This document shows, in pieces, positions 1 through 9,573 of a DNA stretch of 57,326 nucleotides. Below the pieces are notes generated by a model. That model was not told the origin of the DNA. It was given only the letters and a program-made list of their open reading frames with translations, and searched no databases. The first letter of the stretch is position 1; the number at the start of each line of letters is the position of its first letter. This DNA is from Candidatus Competibacteraceae bacterium (GTDB taxonomy: Bacteria > Pseudomonadota > Gammaproteobacteria > Competibacterales > Competibacteraceae). A program made the position numbers and the translations under genes. The stretch spans positions 1-57,326 of the forward strand of contig REEE01000240.1 of NCBI GenBank assembly GCA_007695245.1, read 5' to 3'.

Positions 1-97
1 CTGCCGAACCGTTCCCCTCCGCCTCTCCGGTCTCCGTTAAACTCACTCCATAGTCCAACTCAGAACTGATAGGTGTTAAGGGGTGGGTTCAGGTAAC

Positions 98-128
98 GTG
101 TCAGGAATCCGACGATTGCCTCTATAAT
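98..128 (+). promoter_or_regulatory. candidate promoter of the ribF-ileS-lspA-ispH operon
   Basis: A perfect TATAAT lies at 123-128, 26 bases before the ribF start codon. A matching -35 element is poor (TGTCAG at about 99-104). The leader would be only about 20 bases. This is inferred from sequence alone. Confidence 0.35.
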
Positions 129-154
129 GCAGTTTTTCTGTTGCGAAAGCCGGC

Positions 155-1192
155 ATGGAACTGATTCGCGGTCAACACAATCTCCGTCCTCACCATCGCG
201 GTTGCGTCGCCACCATCGGCAACTTCGATGGCGTGCATCTCGGGCATCGCATGATTTTTGATCAGTTGGCCGAGCAGGCGGCGCGGCTGCGCCGGCCCCG
301 GTTGGCGATCACCTTCGAGCCTCAGCCGCAGGAATTCTTCGCGGGTCCCAAGGCCCCACCGGCCCGCCTGATGCGCTTGCGGGAAAAGCTGTTGGCGCTG
401 GATGGGCTGGGCATCGAGCGGGTGCTGTGCCTGAAATTCAGCCACTCCCTGGCGGCGATGCCGGCGTCGGCGTTCATCGAGGACCTGCTCGTCGAGCGCC
501 TGGACATCCGTTATCTGGTGGTCGGCGATGATTTCCGGTTCGGCCACCGCCGCGCCGGCGACTTCGCCATGCTGATCGAGGCCGGCCAGCGGCACGGCTT
601 CGCGGTCGCCGACACCCATAGCCATATCCTGGACGGCGAGCGGGTCAGCAGCACCCGGGTCCGAGAAGCGCTCGGCCAAGGGGATCTGGAGCTGGCGGCC
701 CGATTGCTCGGCCGGTCCTACGACATGTGCGGACGGGTGGCGTATGGCGATCAGATCGGCCGCACCCTCGGCTTTCCAACCGCCAACATTCACCTGCTGC
801 GCCGCGTCACCCCGGTGTATGGGGTCTACGCGGTGATGATGAGCGGCCCCGGCTTACAGCTCTGGCCCGGCGTCGCCAACATCGGCCATCGTCCCACCGT
901 CCGAGGAACCCGCGCGCAACTGGAAGTCCATCTGCTGGATTTTCAGGGCGATCTTTACGGCCAGCAGGTCAAGGTCGATTTTCTGCATTATCTGCGTCCG
1001 GAACAGCGCTTCGAATCACTGGACGGCCTGCGGCGGCAGATCAAGCGGGACGAACAAGTCGCCCGGGCCTATTTCGCGGCGCGAGGCATTCGAATCCCCC
1101 CACCCCCCTCTCTGCTCCCACAAGGAGAGGAGAATTCCTTTCTCCCCGCGCCGCTCCCACAAGGAGACGGGCGTTCTTGCACTGGTTTTTAG
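155..1192 (+). CDS. ribF: bifunctional riboflavin kinase / FAD synthetase
   Basis: RibF phosphorylates riboflavin to FMN and adenylates FMN to FAD in the cytoplasm. The N-terminal FAD synthetase half shows IGNFDGVHLGH near residue 22 and VSSTRVREAL near residue 165. The C-terminal flavokinase half shows IGRTLGFPTANI, YGVYAV and NIGHRPTV. At 345 residues it is about 30 longer than usual. The extra tail (LLPQGEE, then PLPQGDG 13 residues later) is encoded by a repeated CTCCCACAAGG sequence and looks like a repeat element read as protein. The ATG at 155 follows a TATAAT box closely and has only a weak ribosome site. ileS starts 9 bases after the stop, the usual gammaproteobacterial ribF-ileS-lspA order. 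Confidence 0.95.
   Translation: MELIRGQHNLRPHHRGCVATIGNFDGVHLGHRMIFDQLAEQAARLRRPRLAITFEPQPQEFFAGPKAPPARLMRLREKLLALDGLGIERVLCLKFSHSLAAMPASAFIEDLLVERLDIRYLVVGDDFRFGHRRAGDFAMLIEAGQRHGFAVADTHSHILDGERVSSTRVREALGQGDLELAARLLGRSYDMCGRVAYGDQIGRTLGFPTANIHLLRRVTPVYGVYAVMMSGPGLQLWPGVANIGHRPTVRGTRAQLEVHLLDFQGDLYGQQVKVDFLHYLRPEQRFESLDGLRRQIKRDEQVARAYFAARGIRIPPPPSLLPQGEENSFLPAPLPQGDGRSCTGF
1114..1167 (+). repeat. two copies of a 15-bp repeat inside the 3' end of ribF
   Basis: GCTCCCACAAGGAGA occurs at 1114-1128 and 1153-1167, 39 bases (13 codons) apart, each flanked by CTCTC/GAGAG-type sequence that can pair. The core CTCCCACAAGG is seen again at 16471-16481, just before the gluQ start. It resembles the small GC-rich palindromic elements scattered through many gammaproteobacterial genomes. 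Confidence 0.6.
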
Positions 1193-1201
1193 AGGTTCGC
1201 C

Positions 1202-4036
1202 GTGGCCGATTACAAAGATACTCTCAACCTACCCCAGACCGCCTTCCCCATGAAGGCCGATCTCGCCAAGCGCGAGCCGGAGGTGCTGCACCGCTGGCGG
1301 GAACTGGACCTGTACCATCGCCAGCGCGCCGAACGCGCCGGCCGGCCCCGGTTCGTGCTGCACGACGGCCCCCCCTACGCCAACGGGGTCATTCATATCG
1401 GCCACGCCGTCAACAAGGTGCTCAAGGATATCATCGTCAAATCCAAGACCCTGAGCGGCTTCGATGCGCCCTACGTGCCCGGTTGGGACTGTCACGGGCT
1501 GCCCATCGAACAGGTGGTCGAAAAGAAACTGGGCAAGGTCGGAGTCAAGGTCGACGCCCGCACGTTCCGCGACGCCTGCCGGGCCTTCGCCGCCGAACAG
1601 GTCGCCAGTCAAAGCGCGGATTTCCAGCGCCTGGGCGTGTTGGGCGACTGGGAACATCCGTATCTGACCATGGACTACCGCACCGAGGCCGACATCGTGC
1701 GCGCGCTGGCGCGAATCGTCGCCAACGGCCATCTGTACCGCGGCTCCAAGCCGGTGTACTGGTGTACCGACTGCGGTTCGGCGCTGGCCGAGGCCGAGGT
1801 CGAGTACGAGGAGCGCGACGCGCTGGCCATCGACGTGCGGTTCCCGGTGGCCAACCCAGAGGCCCTGCTGGCGCGGTTGCGGCACGTCGAAGGCCATACG
1901 GGCCAGGGACCGCTGGCCGTGGCGATCTGGACCACCACGCCGTGGACGCTGCCGGCCAACCAGGCGGTGGCGGTCAATCCGGGCTTTGAATACGTGGTGG
2001 CGCAGGTCGAGACCGACCGGGGCCTGGAGCGGCTGGTAGTCGCCGAGTCGTTGTTGCAGGACTCGCTGGCCCGCTGGCAGGTGGCTGACTATCAGGTGAT
2101 CGCCTACGGATCGGGCGCCGACTTGGAAGGGTTGGCGCTCCAGCATCCGTTCTACTCCCGGGAAGTGCCGATCATTCTCGGCGATCACGTCACCACCGAA
2201 GCCGGCACCGGCGCGGTGCATACCGCCCCCGGTCACGGCCAGGAGGACTACGTGGTCGGCTCCCGCTACGGGCTGAAGGTGGAGAACCCGGTCGGCCCCG
2301 ACGGCCGGTTTCTGCCCGAGACGCCGCTGTTCGCCGGCTTGCACGTGCTCGCCGCCGACGAGCGGGTGATCGATACGCTCAAGGCCCACGGCCGCCTGCT
2401 GCGGGCCGCCCGGCTGCGCCACAGCTACCCGCACTGCTGGCGGCACAAAATCCCGGTCATCTTCCGCGCCACCCCGCAATGGTTCATCGGCATGGACCTG
2501 CACGGGCTGCGCGCCCGCGCCCTGGAAGAGATTCGGAAGGTGCGCTTCACCCCGGACTGGGGTGAGGCACGGCTGCGGGGCATGGTGGAAAACCGACCCG
2601 ACTGGTGCGTGTCCCGCCAGCGGTCCTGGGGCGTGCCGCTGGCCCTGTTCGTCCATCGGCGCACCGGCGAGCCGCATCCCAACACGCTGGGGTTGCTGGA
2701 ACAGGTGGCGCAACGCATCGAACGGGAGGGCATCGACGCCTGGTTCGAGTTGGACCCGGCGGAACTGCTGGGCGCGGAGGCGCGGGATTATCACAAGATG
2801 ACCGACACCCTGGACGTGTGGTTCGATTCCGGCACCACCCACGCCGCGGTGCTGGAACGGCGTCCGGAACTGTATTGCCCGGCCGATTTGTATCTGGAAG
2901 GCTCCGACCAGCACCGCGGCTGGTTCCAGTCCTCGCTCTTGGCCTCGGTGGCGATGCGCGGCAGCGCGCCCTACAAGGGTCTGCTGACCCACGGTTTCAC
3001 CGTGGACGCGCAGGGCCGCAAAATGGCCAAATCGCTGGGTAATGTGATCGCCCCGCAAAAGGTGATCAACGCGCTGGGCGCCGACGTGCTGCGGCTGTGG
3101 GTGGCGGCGACCGACTACCGCGGCGAAATGAACGTCTCCGACGAGATCCTCAAGCGCATGGCCGACTCCTACCGGCGGATGCGCAACACCGCCCGTTTTC
3201 TGCTGGCCAACCTCAACGGCTTCGATCCCGCGCGACATCGCGTGCCGCCGGAACGGATGCTGGCGCTGGACCGCTGGATCGTGGACCGCGCCCGGCGCTT
3301 GCAGGACGAGATTCGGGAAGCTTACGACCAGTATGGGTTCCACCAGATCTATCAGAAAATTCACAACTTCTGTTCGGTGGATCTGGGCAGTCTGTATCTG
3401 GACATCATCAAGGACCGCCAGTACACCACCGGCCGCGACAGCCTCGCCCGGCGCTCGGCGCAGACCGCCATGCAGCACATCCTGGAAGCACTGACCCGCT
3501 GGTTGGCGCCGATTCTCAGCTTCACCGCCGAGGAGCTTTGGCGGTATCTGCCGGGCGAGCGCGCTCCGTCGGTGTTCCTGACGACGTGGTATGAGGGCTT
3601 GTTCGCGGTCGGCGCCGAGGAAACCTTGAACGCCGCCTCTTGGGAGCGATTGCGCGCCGTTCGGGAGGCGGTCGGGAGGGAGCTGGAGAAGCTGCGGGTG
3701 GTCGGCGGCATCGGCTCGGGGCTGGACGCCGAAGTGGACGTGTACTGCGATAGCGGGTTGGCGGATGATTTAGGGCGGATCGGCGACGAACTGCGGTTCT
3801 TTCTGATCACCTCCTATGCTCGGGTGCATCCCTTGGCGGCGCGCCCGACGGACGCGGTGGAGAGTCTGGTCGACGGTCAGACGCTGGCCGTGCGGGTTGC
3901 GCCCAGCGCGCATCCCAAATGCGCGCGCTGCTGGCATCACCGCGCGGACGTGGGCCACCACGCCGAGCACCCGGAACTGTGCGGGCGCTGCGTGGAAAAT
4001 GTCCTGGGGACCGGTGAAACGCGGCGGTTCGCCTGA
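1202..4036 (+). CDS. ileS: isoleucyl-tRNA synthetase
   Basis: IleRS attaches isoleucine to tRNA-Ile in the cytoplasm and edits mischarged valine. This class Ia enzyme of 944 residues has HIGH at residues 65-68 in [17 protein letters not shown], an editing domain around residues 190-400, and a C-terminal zinc knuckle with CARC and CGRC in the last 50 residues. The second signature reads KMAKS (residues 607-611), with Ala where KMSKS usually has Ser. The start is GTG at 1202, giving [10 protein letters not shown], which matches the family N-terminus. The stop overlaps the lspA start by one base (TGATG), so translation of the two is probably coupled. Confidence 0.97.
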   Translation: MADYKDTLNLPQTAFPMKADLAKREPEVLHRWRELDLYHRQRAERAGRPRFVLHDGPPYANGVIHIGHAVNKVLKDIIVKSKTLSGFDAPYVPGWDCHGLPIEQVVEKKLGKVGVKVDARTFRDACRAFAAEQVASQSADFQRLGVLGDWEHPYLTMDYRTEADIVRALARIVANGHLYRGSKPVYWCTDCGSALAEAEVEYEERDALAIDVRFPVANPEALLARLRHVEGHTGQGPLAVAIWTTTPWTLPANQAVAVNPGFEYVVAQVETDRGLERLVVAESLLQDSLARWQVADYQVIAYGSGADLEGLALQHPFYSREVPIILGDHVTTEAGTGAVHTAPGHGQEDYVVGSRYGLKVENPVGPDGRFLPETPLFAGLHVLAADERVIDTLKAHGRLLRAARLRHSYPHCWRHKIPVIFRATPQWFIGMDLHGLRARALEEIRKVRFTPDWGEARLRGMVENRPDWCVSRQRSWGVPLALFVHRRTGEPHPNTLGLLEQVAQRIEREGIDAWFELDPAELLGAEARDYHKMTDTLDVWFDSGTTHAAVLERRPELYCPADLYLEGSDQHRGWFQSSLLASVAMRGSAPYKGLLTHGFTVDAQGRKMAKSLGNVIAPQKVINALGADVLRLWVAATDYRGEMNVSDEILKRMADSYRRMRNTARFLLANLNGFDPARHRVPPERMLALDRWIVDRARRLQDEIREAYDQYGFHQIYQKIHNFCSVDLGSLYLDIIKDRQYTTGRDSLARRSAQTAMQHILEALTRWLAPILSFTAEELWRYLPGERAPSVFLTTWYEGLFAVGAEETLNAASWERLRAVREAVGRELEKLRVVGGIGSGLDAEVDVYCDSGLADDLGRIGDELRFFLITSYARVHPLAARPTDAVESLVDGQTLAVRVAPSAHPKCARCWHHRADVGHHAEHPELCGRCVENVLGTGETRRFA

Positions 4037-4533
4037 TGGCCGCCCCGCGCTGGTGCTGGGGGTTGAGCGGGTCGATCGTCGGGCTCGATCAGCTCACCAA
4101 ATTCCTCGCCGAAAGGCTGTTGGTGATGCATCAGCCGGTGCCGGTGTTGCCATCGTTCAATTTGATGCTGACCTACAATCCGGGTGCCGCTTTCAGTTTC
4201 CTGGCCGGTGCCGGCGGCTGGCAGCGCTGGTTCTTTTTGAGCCTGGGCACGGCGATCAGCATCGCGCTGGTCGTCTGGCTGACGCGGCTCCGGCCGGAGG
4301 AAAAACGTCTGGGCCTGGCTCTGGCGCTGATTCTGGGCGGCGCCATCGGCAATCTGATTGACCGGGCCTGGCTCGGACAGGTCATCGATTTCATTCAACT
4401 GTATTACGACCGCTGGTACTGGCCGACCTTCAATATCGCCGATTCCGCCATCAGCATCGGCGCGGCGTTGTTGGTGCTGGACAGCCTGCTGGGCGAACCC
4501 CGTCAACCCTCGAACCCGGAGACGCGATCATGA
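4036..4533 (+). CDS. lspA: lipoprotein signal peptidase (signal peptidase II)
   Basis: LspA is an inner-membrane aspartyl peptidase that cleaves the signal peptide of diacylglyceryl prolipoproteins. It has 165 residues and four predicted membrane segments. The two catalytic aspartate boxes are visible as GNLIDR and [12 protein letters not shown]. The N-terminal motif [10 protein letters not shown] and the loop YNPGAAFSF are also typical. It overlaps ileS upstream by one base and ispH downstream by four bases (ATGA), so the three genes form a tightly coupled operon. Confidence 0.96.
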   Translation: MAAPRWCWGLSGSIVGLDQLTKFLAERLLVMHQPVPVLPSFNLMLTYNPGAAFSFLAGAGGWQRWFFLSLGTAISIALVVWLTRLRPEEKRLGLALALILGGAIGNLIDRAWLGQVIDFIQLYYDRWYWPTFNIADSAISIGAALLVLDSLLGEPRQPSNPETRS

Positions 4534-5468
4534 GCGCACGCATTCATCTGGCCAATCCCCGCGGTTTCTGCGCGGGGGTGGATCGGGCCATCGGCATCGT
4601 CGAACGGGCGCTGGAATTGTTCGGGGCACCGATCTACGTGCGCCATGAAGTCGTGCATAACCGCTTCGTGGTGGACGACCTGCGCCAGCGCGGCGCGGTG
4701 TTCGTCGAGGATCTCGCTGAGGTGCCGGACGGCGCGACGGTGATCTTCAGCGCCCACGGCGTGGCCCAAGCGGTGCGGGAGGCGGCGGCGCATCGTGGTC
4801 TGAAGGTGTTCGACGCCACCTGTCCGCTGGTGACCAAGGTGCATATGGAAGTCAGCCGCCACAGCCGCGCCGGCCGGGAGGTGGTGTTGATCGGTCATGC
4901 CGGGCACCCGGAAGTCGAGGGCACCATGGGTCAGTACGACGAGCGCCAAGGCGGACGGATGTATTTGGTGGAAACGGTCGAGGATGTGGCGGCGCTGGCG
5001 GTGCGCGATCCCGGCGAACTGGCTTACGTGACGCAGACCACGCTGTCGGTGGACGACACCGCGCGGATCGTCGCCGCTCTGCGCGAGCGCTTTCCGGCGA
5101 TTCAGGGACCGCGCAAGGATGATATCTGTTACGCGACGCAGAACCGGCAGGATGCGGTCAAGGATCTGTCGGAACGCTGCGAGCTGGTGCTGGTCGTCGG
5201 TTCGCAGAGCAGTTCCAATTCCAACCGCTTGCGAGAGCTGGCGGAGAAGTCCGGCACGCCGGCCTGGTTGATCGACGGACCGGCGGACATCGATCCGGCG
5301 TGGCTGACGGGCAAGACCGCCATCGGGGTGACCGCCGGAGCTTCGGCGCCGGAGGTGCTGGTGCAACAGGTCATGGCCCGGTTGCGGGAGCTGGGTGCGG
5401 CCACGGTCACGGAAAGCGCCGGGCGGGAGGAGAATGTGGTGTTTGCGCTGCCGCGGGAGCTCCGGTGA
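4530..5468 (+). CDS. ispH: 4-hydroxy-3-methylbut-2-enyl diphosphate reductase
   Basis: IspH is the last enzyme of the MEP isoprenoid pathway. It uses an iron-sulfur cluster to reduce HMBPP to IPP and DMAPP. The three cluster ligands are present: C14 in [13 protein letters not shown]98 in [12 protein letters not shown] and C200 in [11 protein letters not shown]. The motifs [28 protein letters not shown] and [10 protein letters not shown] are intact. The length of 312 residues is normal. The start codon overlaps the lspA stop in an ATGA junction. Confidence 0.97.
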   Translation: MSARIHLANPRGFCAGVDRAIGIVERALELFGAPIYVRHEVVHNRFVVDDLRQRGAVFVEDLAEVPDGATVIFSAHGVAQAVREAAAHRGLKVFDATCPLVTKVHMEVSRHSRAGREVVLIGHAGHPEVEGTMGQYDERQGGRMYLVETVEDVAALAVRDPGELAYVTQTTLSVDDTARIVAALRERFPAIQGPRKDDICYATQNRQDAVKDLSERCELVLVVGSQSSSNSNRLRELAEKSGTPAWLIDGPADIDPAWLTGKTAIGVTAGASAPEVLVQQVMARLRELGAATVTESAGREENVVFALPRELR

Positions 5469-5507
5469 GCTTTATGCAACTTCCTTATGCGCCGGGGGCG
5501 AGGCTGC

Positions 5508-6146
5508 ATGACTGATGTTTCCAAAACGCAGCTCCTGCATCCCAGCCTGCAAAGACTGAACGCCGTGCATCAACGGCGCCTGCGTCTGTTGGGGTTGCTC
5601 TTTTTCCTGGCCATGGCCGGTACGCTGGTGTTTCTGATGATCACCGCCTTCACGAGCCGGGAGTTGGCCAACTTGATTGTGCTCGCCGTCGCGGGCTTGG
5701 TGATGTTGCCGATGGTGGCGCTGATGGGCGGCCTGATGTGGTACCTGGATCGCCGGCTGACGCGCGGGCTGGGCGAGGCCGACCGGGTGCTGCGGCAAAG
5801 CACCCCGGCGAGCGCGCGGTTGCAACCGGTCGGTCGGGCCACTCGCTTCGGCGTCTTGATGGCGGTCCAACACCTGAAAGGCGGCCAATCGGCGCTGGAA
5901 CCCCTGCATGCGCTGATCAACCCCTCGTTCCGTTGGAGCCGCCCGCCGGACCGGGAGGTGACCGTGGAGTTGTATTGCCAGGATTTGCAACCGGGCAGTC
6001 CGCTGGTCGCGCTTCAGTCCGACGGCGGCGCGCTGCTGGGCAAGATCGTGGCGCGGGAAGCCCACGAACGGGACATGCGGCGAACGATGATCGCGGTGGT
6101 CGGCCTGCTGGCGCTGGCGGCGACGGTCGTTCTGTGGATGCGCTAA
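5508..6146 (+). CDS. membrane protein of unknown function, three predicted TM helices
   Basis: I do not recognise a family. The 212-residue protein has two adjacent hydrophobic helices in its first 85 residues, the first around LLGLLFFLAMAGTLVFLM. A soluble middle region of about 110 residues follows, and one C-terminal helix (AVVGLLALAATVVLW) ends just before the stop. I prefer the ATG at 5508 over the in-frame ATG at 5487 because GCGAGG sits five bases before it. It starts 39 bases after ispH and is probably the last gene of that operon. A small hairpin and the convergent tRNA genes follow. Confidence 0.7.
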   Translation: MTDVSKTQLLHPSLQRLNAVHQRRLRLLGLLFFLAMAGTLVFLMITAFTSRELANLIVLAVAGLVMLPMVALMGGLMWYLDRRLTRGLGEADRVLRQSTPASARLQPVGRATRFGVLMAVQHLKGGQSALEPLHALINPSFRWSRPPDREVTVELYCQDLQPGSPLVALQSDGGALLGKIVAREAHERDMRRTMIAVVGLLALAATVVLWMR

Positions 6147-6175
6147 AGGGCGCTTGATCGAAAACCTGTTTGAAA

Positions 6176-6189
6176 GCCCGCACTCGGGC
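6176..6189. terminator. small hairpin between converging transcripts
   Basis: GCCCG-CACT-CGGGC lies between the plus-strand membrane protein gene and the minus-strand tRNA-Cys. Read on the minus strand it is followed by TTTC, so it may end the tRNA transcript. The stem is short and the call is weak. Confidence 0.3.
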
Positions 6190-6228
6190 GGATTATCGAA
6201 CGATTTTGGCGGCGGTTGAAACGTCGAT

Positions 6229-6302
6229 TGGAGGCTAGGGTCGGAATCGAACCGGCGTCCACGGCTTTGCAGGCCGCTGCATGACCACTCTGCCACCTAG
6301 CC
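6229..6302 (-). tRNA. tRNA-Cys (anticodon GCA)
   Basis: The reverse complement folds as a 74-base tRNA with encoded CCA. The acceptor stem is GGCTAGG/CCTAGCC, the discriminator is U73 as expected for tRNA-Cys, and the anticodon loop is CTGCAAA. It lies 40 bases downstream of tRNA-Gly on the same strand. Confidence 0.95.
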
Positions 6303-6307
6303 TAAAC

Positions 6308-6418
<111 letters not shown>

Positions 6419-6432
6419 TGCGAGGAAAGAGA

Positions 6433-6460
6433 ATATTAACGGGAAAAAATTCGCTGTCAA
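6433..6460 (-). promoter_or_regulatory. promoter of the tRNA-Gly/tRNA-Cys unit
   Basis: On the minus strand a perfect TTGACA (6460-6455) is followed after 16 bases by TAATAT (6438-6433). The tRNA-Gly 5' end is at 6418, which fits a start near 6426. Confidence 0.55.
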
Positions 6461-6487
6461 GCTTTTACCGCGCCCGTCTCGCTGCCA

Positions 6488-6916
6488 TCACTTCCTAAAC
6501 AACAACACCGACTTGTCGAAATGACGCGCCACCCGTTCCGCGTTGGGTCCGACCAGAAAATCGCCCAGTTCCGGGCGATGCGAAGCCATGATGATGAGAT
6601 CCGCGCCGATCTCCTTGGCCACCCGGATAATCTCCTTGTACACGACGCCCTCAGCGACGATGTGCTGCACCCGCACGTCGGAGGGCACGTGCTTTTTGAC
6701 GAACTCGTGCAGGCGTTTATTGGTCTCCTCCAGCATTTTATTGCCGAAGTTTCTGGGGAAGTAGCCGCCGACCAGGGGCATGCCAAAATCGGGAACCACC
6801 GTGACCACATGCAGGCGCGCCTGAAACGTCCGGCAATACTCGACGACCGACGGCAGGACGTCGACCCAGGAACTGTCGTGATTGAGATCGATCGGGAACA
6901 GGATATCTTGGTACAT
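6488..6916 (-). CDS. universal stress protein (UspA family) of the TRAP operon
   Basis: This 142-residue protein starts MYQDILFPIDL and ends with DKSVLLFRK. These are the usual first and last strands of the UspA alpha/beta fold, and IIMASHRPELGDFLVGPNAERV resembles the nucleotide-binding segment. I place the start at 6916 because GGAGG stands just upstream; the longer reading frame extends into the permease gene. It begins 14 bases after the permease stop. UspA proteins are known next to TRAP transporters (for example TeaD of the ectoine TRAP system), where they modulate transport. A regulatory role here is inferred from position. Confidence 0.85.
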   Translation of the reverse strand: MYQDILFPIDLNHDSSWVDVLPSVVEYCRTFQARLHVVTVVPDFGMPLVGGYFPRNFGNKMLEETNKRLHEFVKKHVPSDVRVQHIVAEGVVYKEIIRVAKEIGADLIIMASHRPELGDFLVGPNAERVARHFDKSVLLFRK

Positions 6917-6930
6917 CGAAGCCACCTCCA

Positions 6931-9528
6931 CTACGCGGCGACCGGCACGGCGGCGCGGGCGCGGCGCTGTTGCAGCTTGATCAGTCCTCCCAAAACCAGG
7001 AAGGCGGGAAGCCACAGCCATTCCTTACGGGGCTGATCCAGCGGTGCCATCACCCCCTCCACGGTTTGATCGAACTCCAGTCCCGCAGCGGCGGCGGGGC
7101 TGCCGAACCGCACGAAGTCGACGATCAACCGACCGTCGCGCTCGACCAGTTCGAGGCCGGCGGCGAGCAGGCGGTCCTCACCGGTCGGCCCCTCGCCCAA
7201 GGTGAGGATGGCGACAAAATTGCGCGGTCGGCCGATGGCGTCCAGACCATCGACGTGCAGGCGGAGTTGCGCGCCCGCCGCCAGCTTGTCGGCCTCCGCC
7301 AACAGTTCCGTCGGGGCCAACTCCTCATAGGGTGGGGATATCATGTCCATCCAGAAACCGGGCCGGAACAGGGTAAAGGCGATCAGCAACAACAGGAGGG
7401 ACTCGTAAAACCGGCTGCGGGTAAAAAAGTAGCCCTGCATCGCGGCGGCGAACAGCAGCATGGCGACGGTGGCGACGATGAAAACACCGATGCCGTGCAG
7501 CCAATCCACATCGATCAACAACAGATCGGTATTGAAGATAAACAGAAACGGCAGCACCGCCGTGCGCAGGCTGTAGAAAAACGCGACCACGCCGGTGCGG
7601 ATCGGATCGCCACCGGAGACCGCGGCGGCGGCGAAGGACGCCAGACCCACCGGCGGCGTGACATCGGCCATGATGCCGAAGAAAAACACGAACAAATGCA
7701 CGGCGATCAACGGGACGATCAGTCCCGATTGCTGGCCCAGGGTGACGATGACCGGCGCCAGCAGCGCGGACACCACGATGTAGTTGGCGGTGGTCGGCAG
7801 GCCCATGCCCAGAATCAGGCTGAGCACCGCCGTCAGGATCAGCATCAGCAGGATATTGCCCAGCGACAGAATCTCCACCAGGTCGGCCAGCACCAGCCCG
7901 ACCCCGGTTTGGGACACCGCGCCGACGATCACCCCGGCGGCGGCCGTGGCGATGGCGATGCCGATCATGTTGCGGGCGCCGGCGATCAGCCCTTCCAGCA
8001 ACTCGCGGCCGCCGCGCCGGACTTGCGCGAACAGGTCGCTCCGGCCGCGAAACAGCGCGAACAACGGCCGCTGGGTCAGCAGGATGAACAGCATGAACGC
8101 CACCGCCCAGAAGGCCGACAGCCCCGGCGACAGCCGTTCCACCATCAGACACCAGACCAACACGACCACCGGCAGCAGGAAGTGCAGCCCGGACTTCACG
8201 GTGGGGCCAACTTCGGGCAGGCGGACGACCGGCGTGTGCGGGTCGTCCACCTCCAGTTCGGGATAGCGGGAGCCGATCCAGATCAGGCCCACATACACGG
8301 CGACCAGCAGAGCGGAAATCATCCAGATGGCGGCATCGCCCAGGGCCGGCTTCAACCAGCCGATTCCGTAATAGACCACCAGGGCCAGCACGGCGGTCGC
8401 GATGAAGCCGAGCAACCCGCCCATCAGCCGCTGCATCCACGGCTTGACGACGCCCGGTCGGGGCAGGCCCCGCATGTCGGCCTTCAGGGCTTCCAGGTGG
8501 ACGATATAAATCAGCGCGATGTAGGAAATCACCGCAGGGAGAAAAGCATGGGTGATGACCTGAAAATAGGTGATCCCCACGTATTCCACCATCAGGAAGG
8601 CGGCCGCACCCATCACCGGCGGCATGAGCTGGCCATTCACCGAGGAGGCCACCTCGATCGCGCCGGCTTTTTCCGCCGAGAAGCCGACCCGCTTCATCAT
8701 GGGGATGGTGAAGGTGCCGGTCGTGACCACGTTGGCGATGGACGAGCCGGAGATCAGCCCGGTCAGGCCCGAGGAGACCACCGCCGCCTTGGCGGGACCG
8801 CCGCGCATGTGTCCGAGCAGGGAAAAGGCGACCTTGATGAAATAATTGCCGGCACCGGCCTTGTCCAGCAGCGCGCCGAACAGGACAAACAGAAACACGA
8901 AACTGGTGGAAACCCCGAGCGCGATGCCGAACACGCCTTCGGTGGTGACCCACTGGTGGGTGACCACGGCGTTCAGGCTGGCACCCTTGTGGGCGATGAG
9001 AGACGGCATGTGCGGGCCGGCGAAGGTATAGAACAGAAACAGCGCGGCCAGAATCATCAGGGGCGGGCCCAGGGCCCGGCGGGTCGCCTCCAACAGCAGG
9101 ATCATGCCGAGGCAGGCGACGAGCACATCCGGCGTGGTCGGTGCGCCGGGTCGGGTCGCCAACTCGTGGTAGAACAGGTATAGATAGCCGGCGCAGAACG
9201 CGCCGACCAGCGCCAGCGCCCAGTCCACGAGCGGGATGTGGTCGCGCGGCGAGCGCCGGAAGGCGGGGTAGGCGAGGAAGGCCAGGAATAGGGCCGTCGC
9301 CAGATGGATCGAACGGGCCTGGGTGTCGTTGAACACCCCGAAACCGAACACGAACGGCAGCGGCGAGGCGATCCAGAGTTGAAACAGGGACCAGGCCGCC
9401 GCTGCGCCCAGCAGGATTTTTTCGGGAAGGCCGCCCGGCGAGCGAATACCGGTATCGGCCCGAGCCACCAGATCGCGCAGTTGTTCGTCCTTCGTCACGG
9501 GCTTGCTGGATTCGCTCATCCGCACCAT
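6931..9528 (-). CDS. TRAP transporter, fused 4TM-12TM permease (TAXI type)
   Basis: This 865-residue membrane protein is the translocating subunit of a TRAP-TAXI importer. Such systems use an ion gradient and a periplasmic binding protein to take up carboxylates. The N-terminal part carries the small DctQ-like helices, the large DctM-like domain follows (GGPAKAAVVSSGLTGLISGSSIANVVTTGTF and ILGMGLPTTANYI regions), and a soluble C-terminal domain of about 150 residues (DUF3394-like) comes before a last helix. The gene follows the TAXI binding protein by 45 bases, with GGAGGAGG in the gap, and precedes the UspA gene. The start could be the second ATG three codons later. The substrate cannot be told from the sequence. 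Confidence 0.92.
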   Translation of the reverse strand: MVRMSESSKPVTKDEQLRDLVARADTGIRSPGGLPEKILLGAAAAWSLFQLWIASPLPFVFGFGVFNDTQARSIHLATALFLAFLAYPAFRRSPRDHIPLVDWALALVGAFCAGYLYLFYHELATRPGAPTTPDVLVACLGMILLLEATRRALGPPLMILAALFLFYTFAGPHMPSLIAHKGASLNAVVTHQWVTTEGVFGIALGVSTSFVFLFVLFGALLDKAGAGNYFIKVAFSLLGHMRGGPAKAAVVSSGLTGLISGSSIANVVTTGTFTIPMMKRVGFSAEKAGAIEVASSVNGQLMPPVMGAAAFLMVEYVGITYFQVITHAFLPAVISYIALIYIVHLEALKADMRGLPRPGVVKPWMQRLMGGLLGFIATAVLALVVYYGIGWLKPALGDAAIWMISALLVAVYVGLIWIGSRYPELEVDDPHTPVVRLPEVGPTVKSGLHFLLPVVVLVWCLMVERLSPGLSAFWAVAFMLFILLTQRPLFALFRGRSDLFAQVRRGGRELLEGLIAGARNMIGIAIATAAAGVIVGAVSQTGVGLVLADLVEILSLGNILLMLILTAVLSLILGMGLPTTANYIVVSALLAPVIVTLGQQSGLIVPLIAVHLFVFFFGIMADVTPPVGLASFAAAAVSGGDPIRTGVVAFFYSLRTAVLPFLFIFNTDLLLIDVDWLHGIGVFIVATVAMLLFAAAMQGYFFTRSRFYESLLLLLIAFTLFRPGFWMDMISPPYEELAPTELLAEADKLAAGAQLRLHVDGLDAIGRPRNFVAILTLGEGPTGEDRLLAAGLELVERDGRLIVDFVRFGSPAAAAGLEFDQTVEGVMAPLDQPRKEWLWLPAFLVLGGLIKLQQRRARAAVPVAA

Positions 9529-9573
9529 ATCTCCCTCAACCTCCTCCTGTTGGGAGGAGGCGCTCTCAATGGA

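Noticed and set aside
727-1989. 420-codon frame overlapping ribF and ileS on the same strand
   Set aside because: It is out of frame with two certain genes, Arg/Pro/Gly-rich, and spans their boundary.
6970-9183. 737-codon open frame on the plus strand opposite the TRAP permease
   Set aside because: GC-rich genes leave long open frames on the other strand. The translation is rich in Gln, His, Gly and Arg with no domain, while the minus-strand protein is a clear permease.
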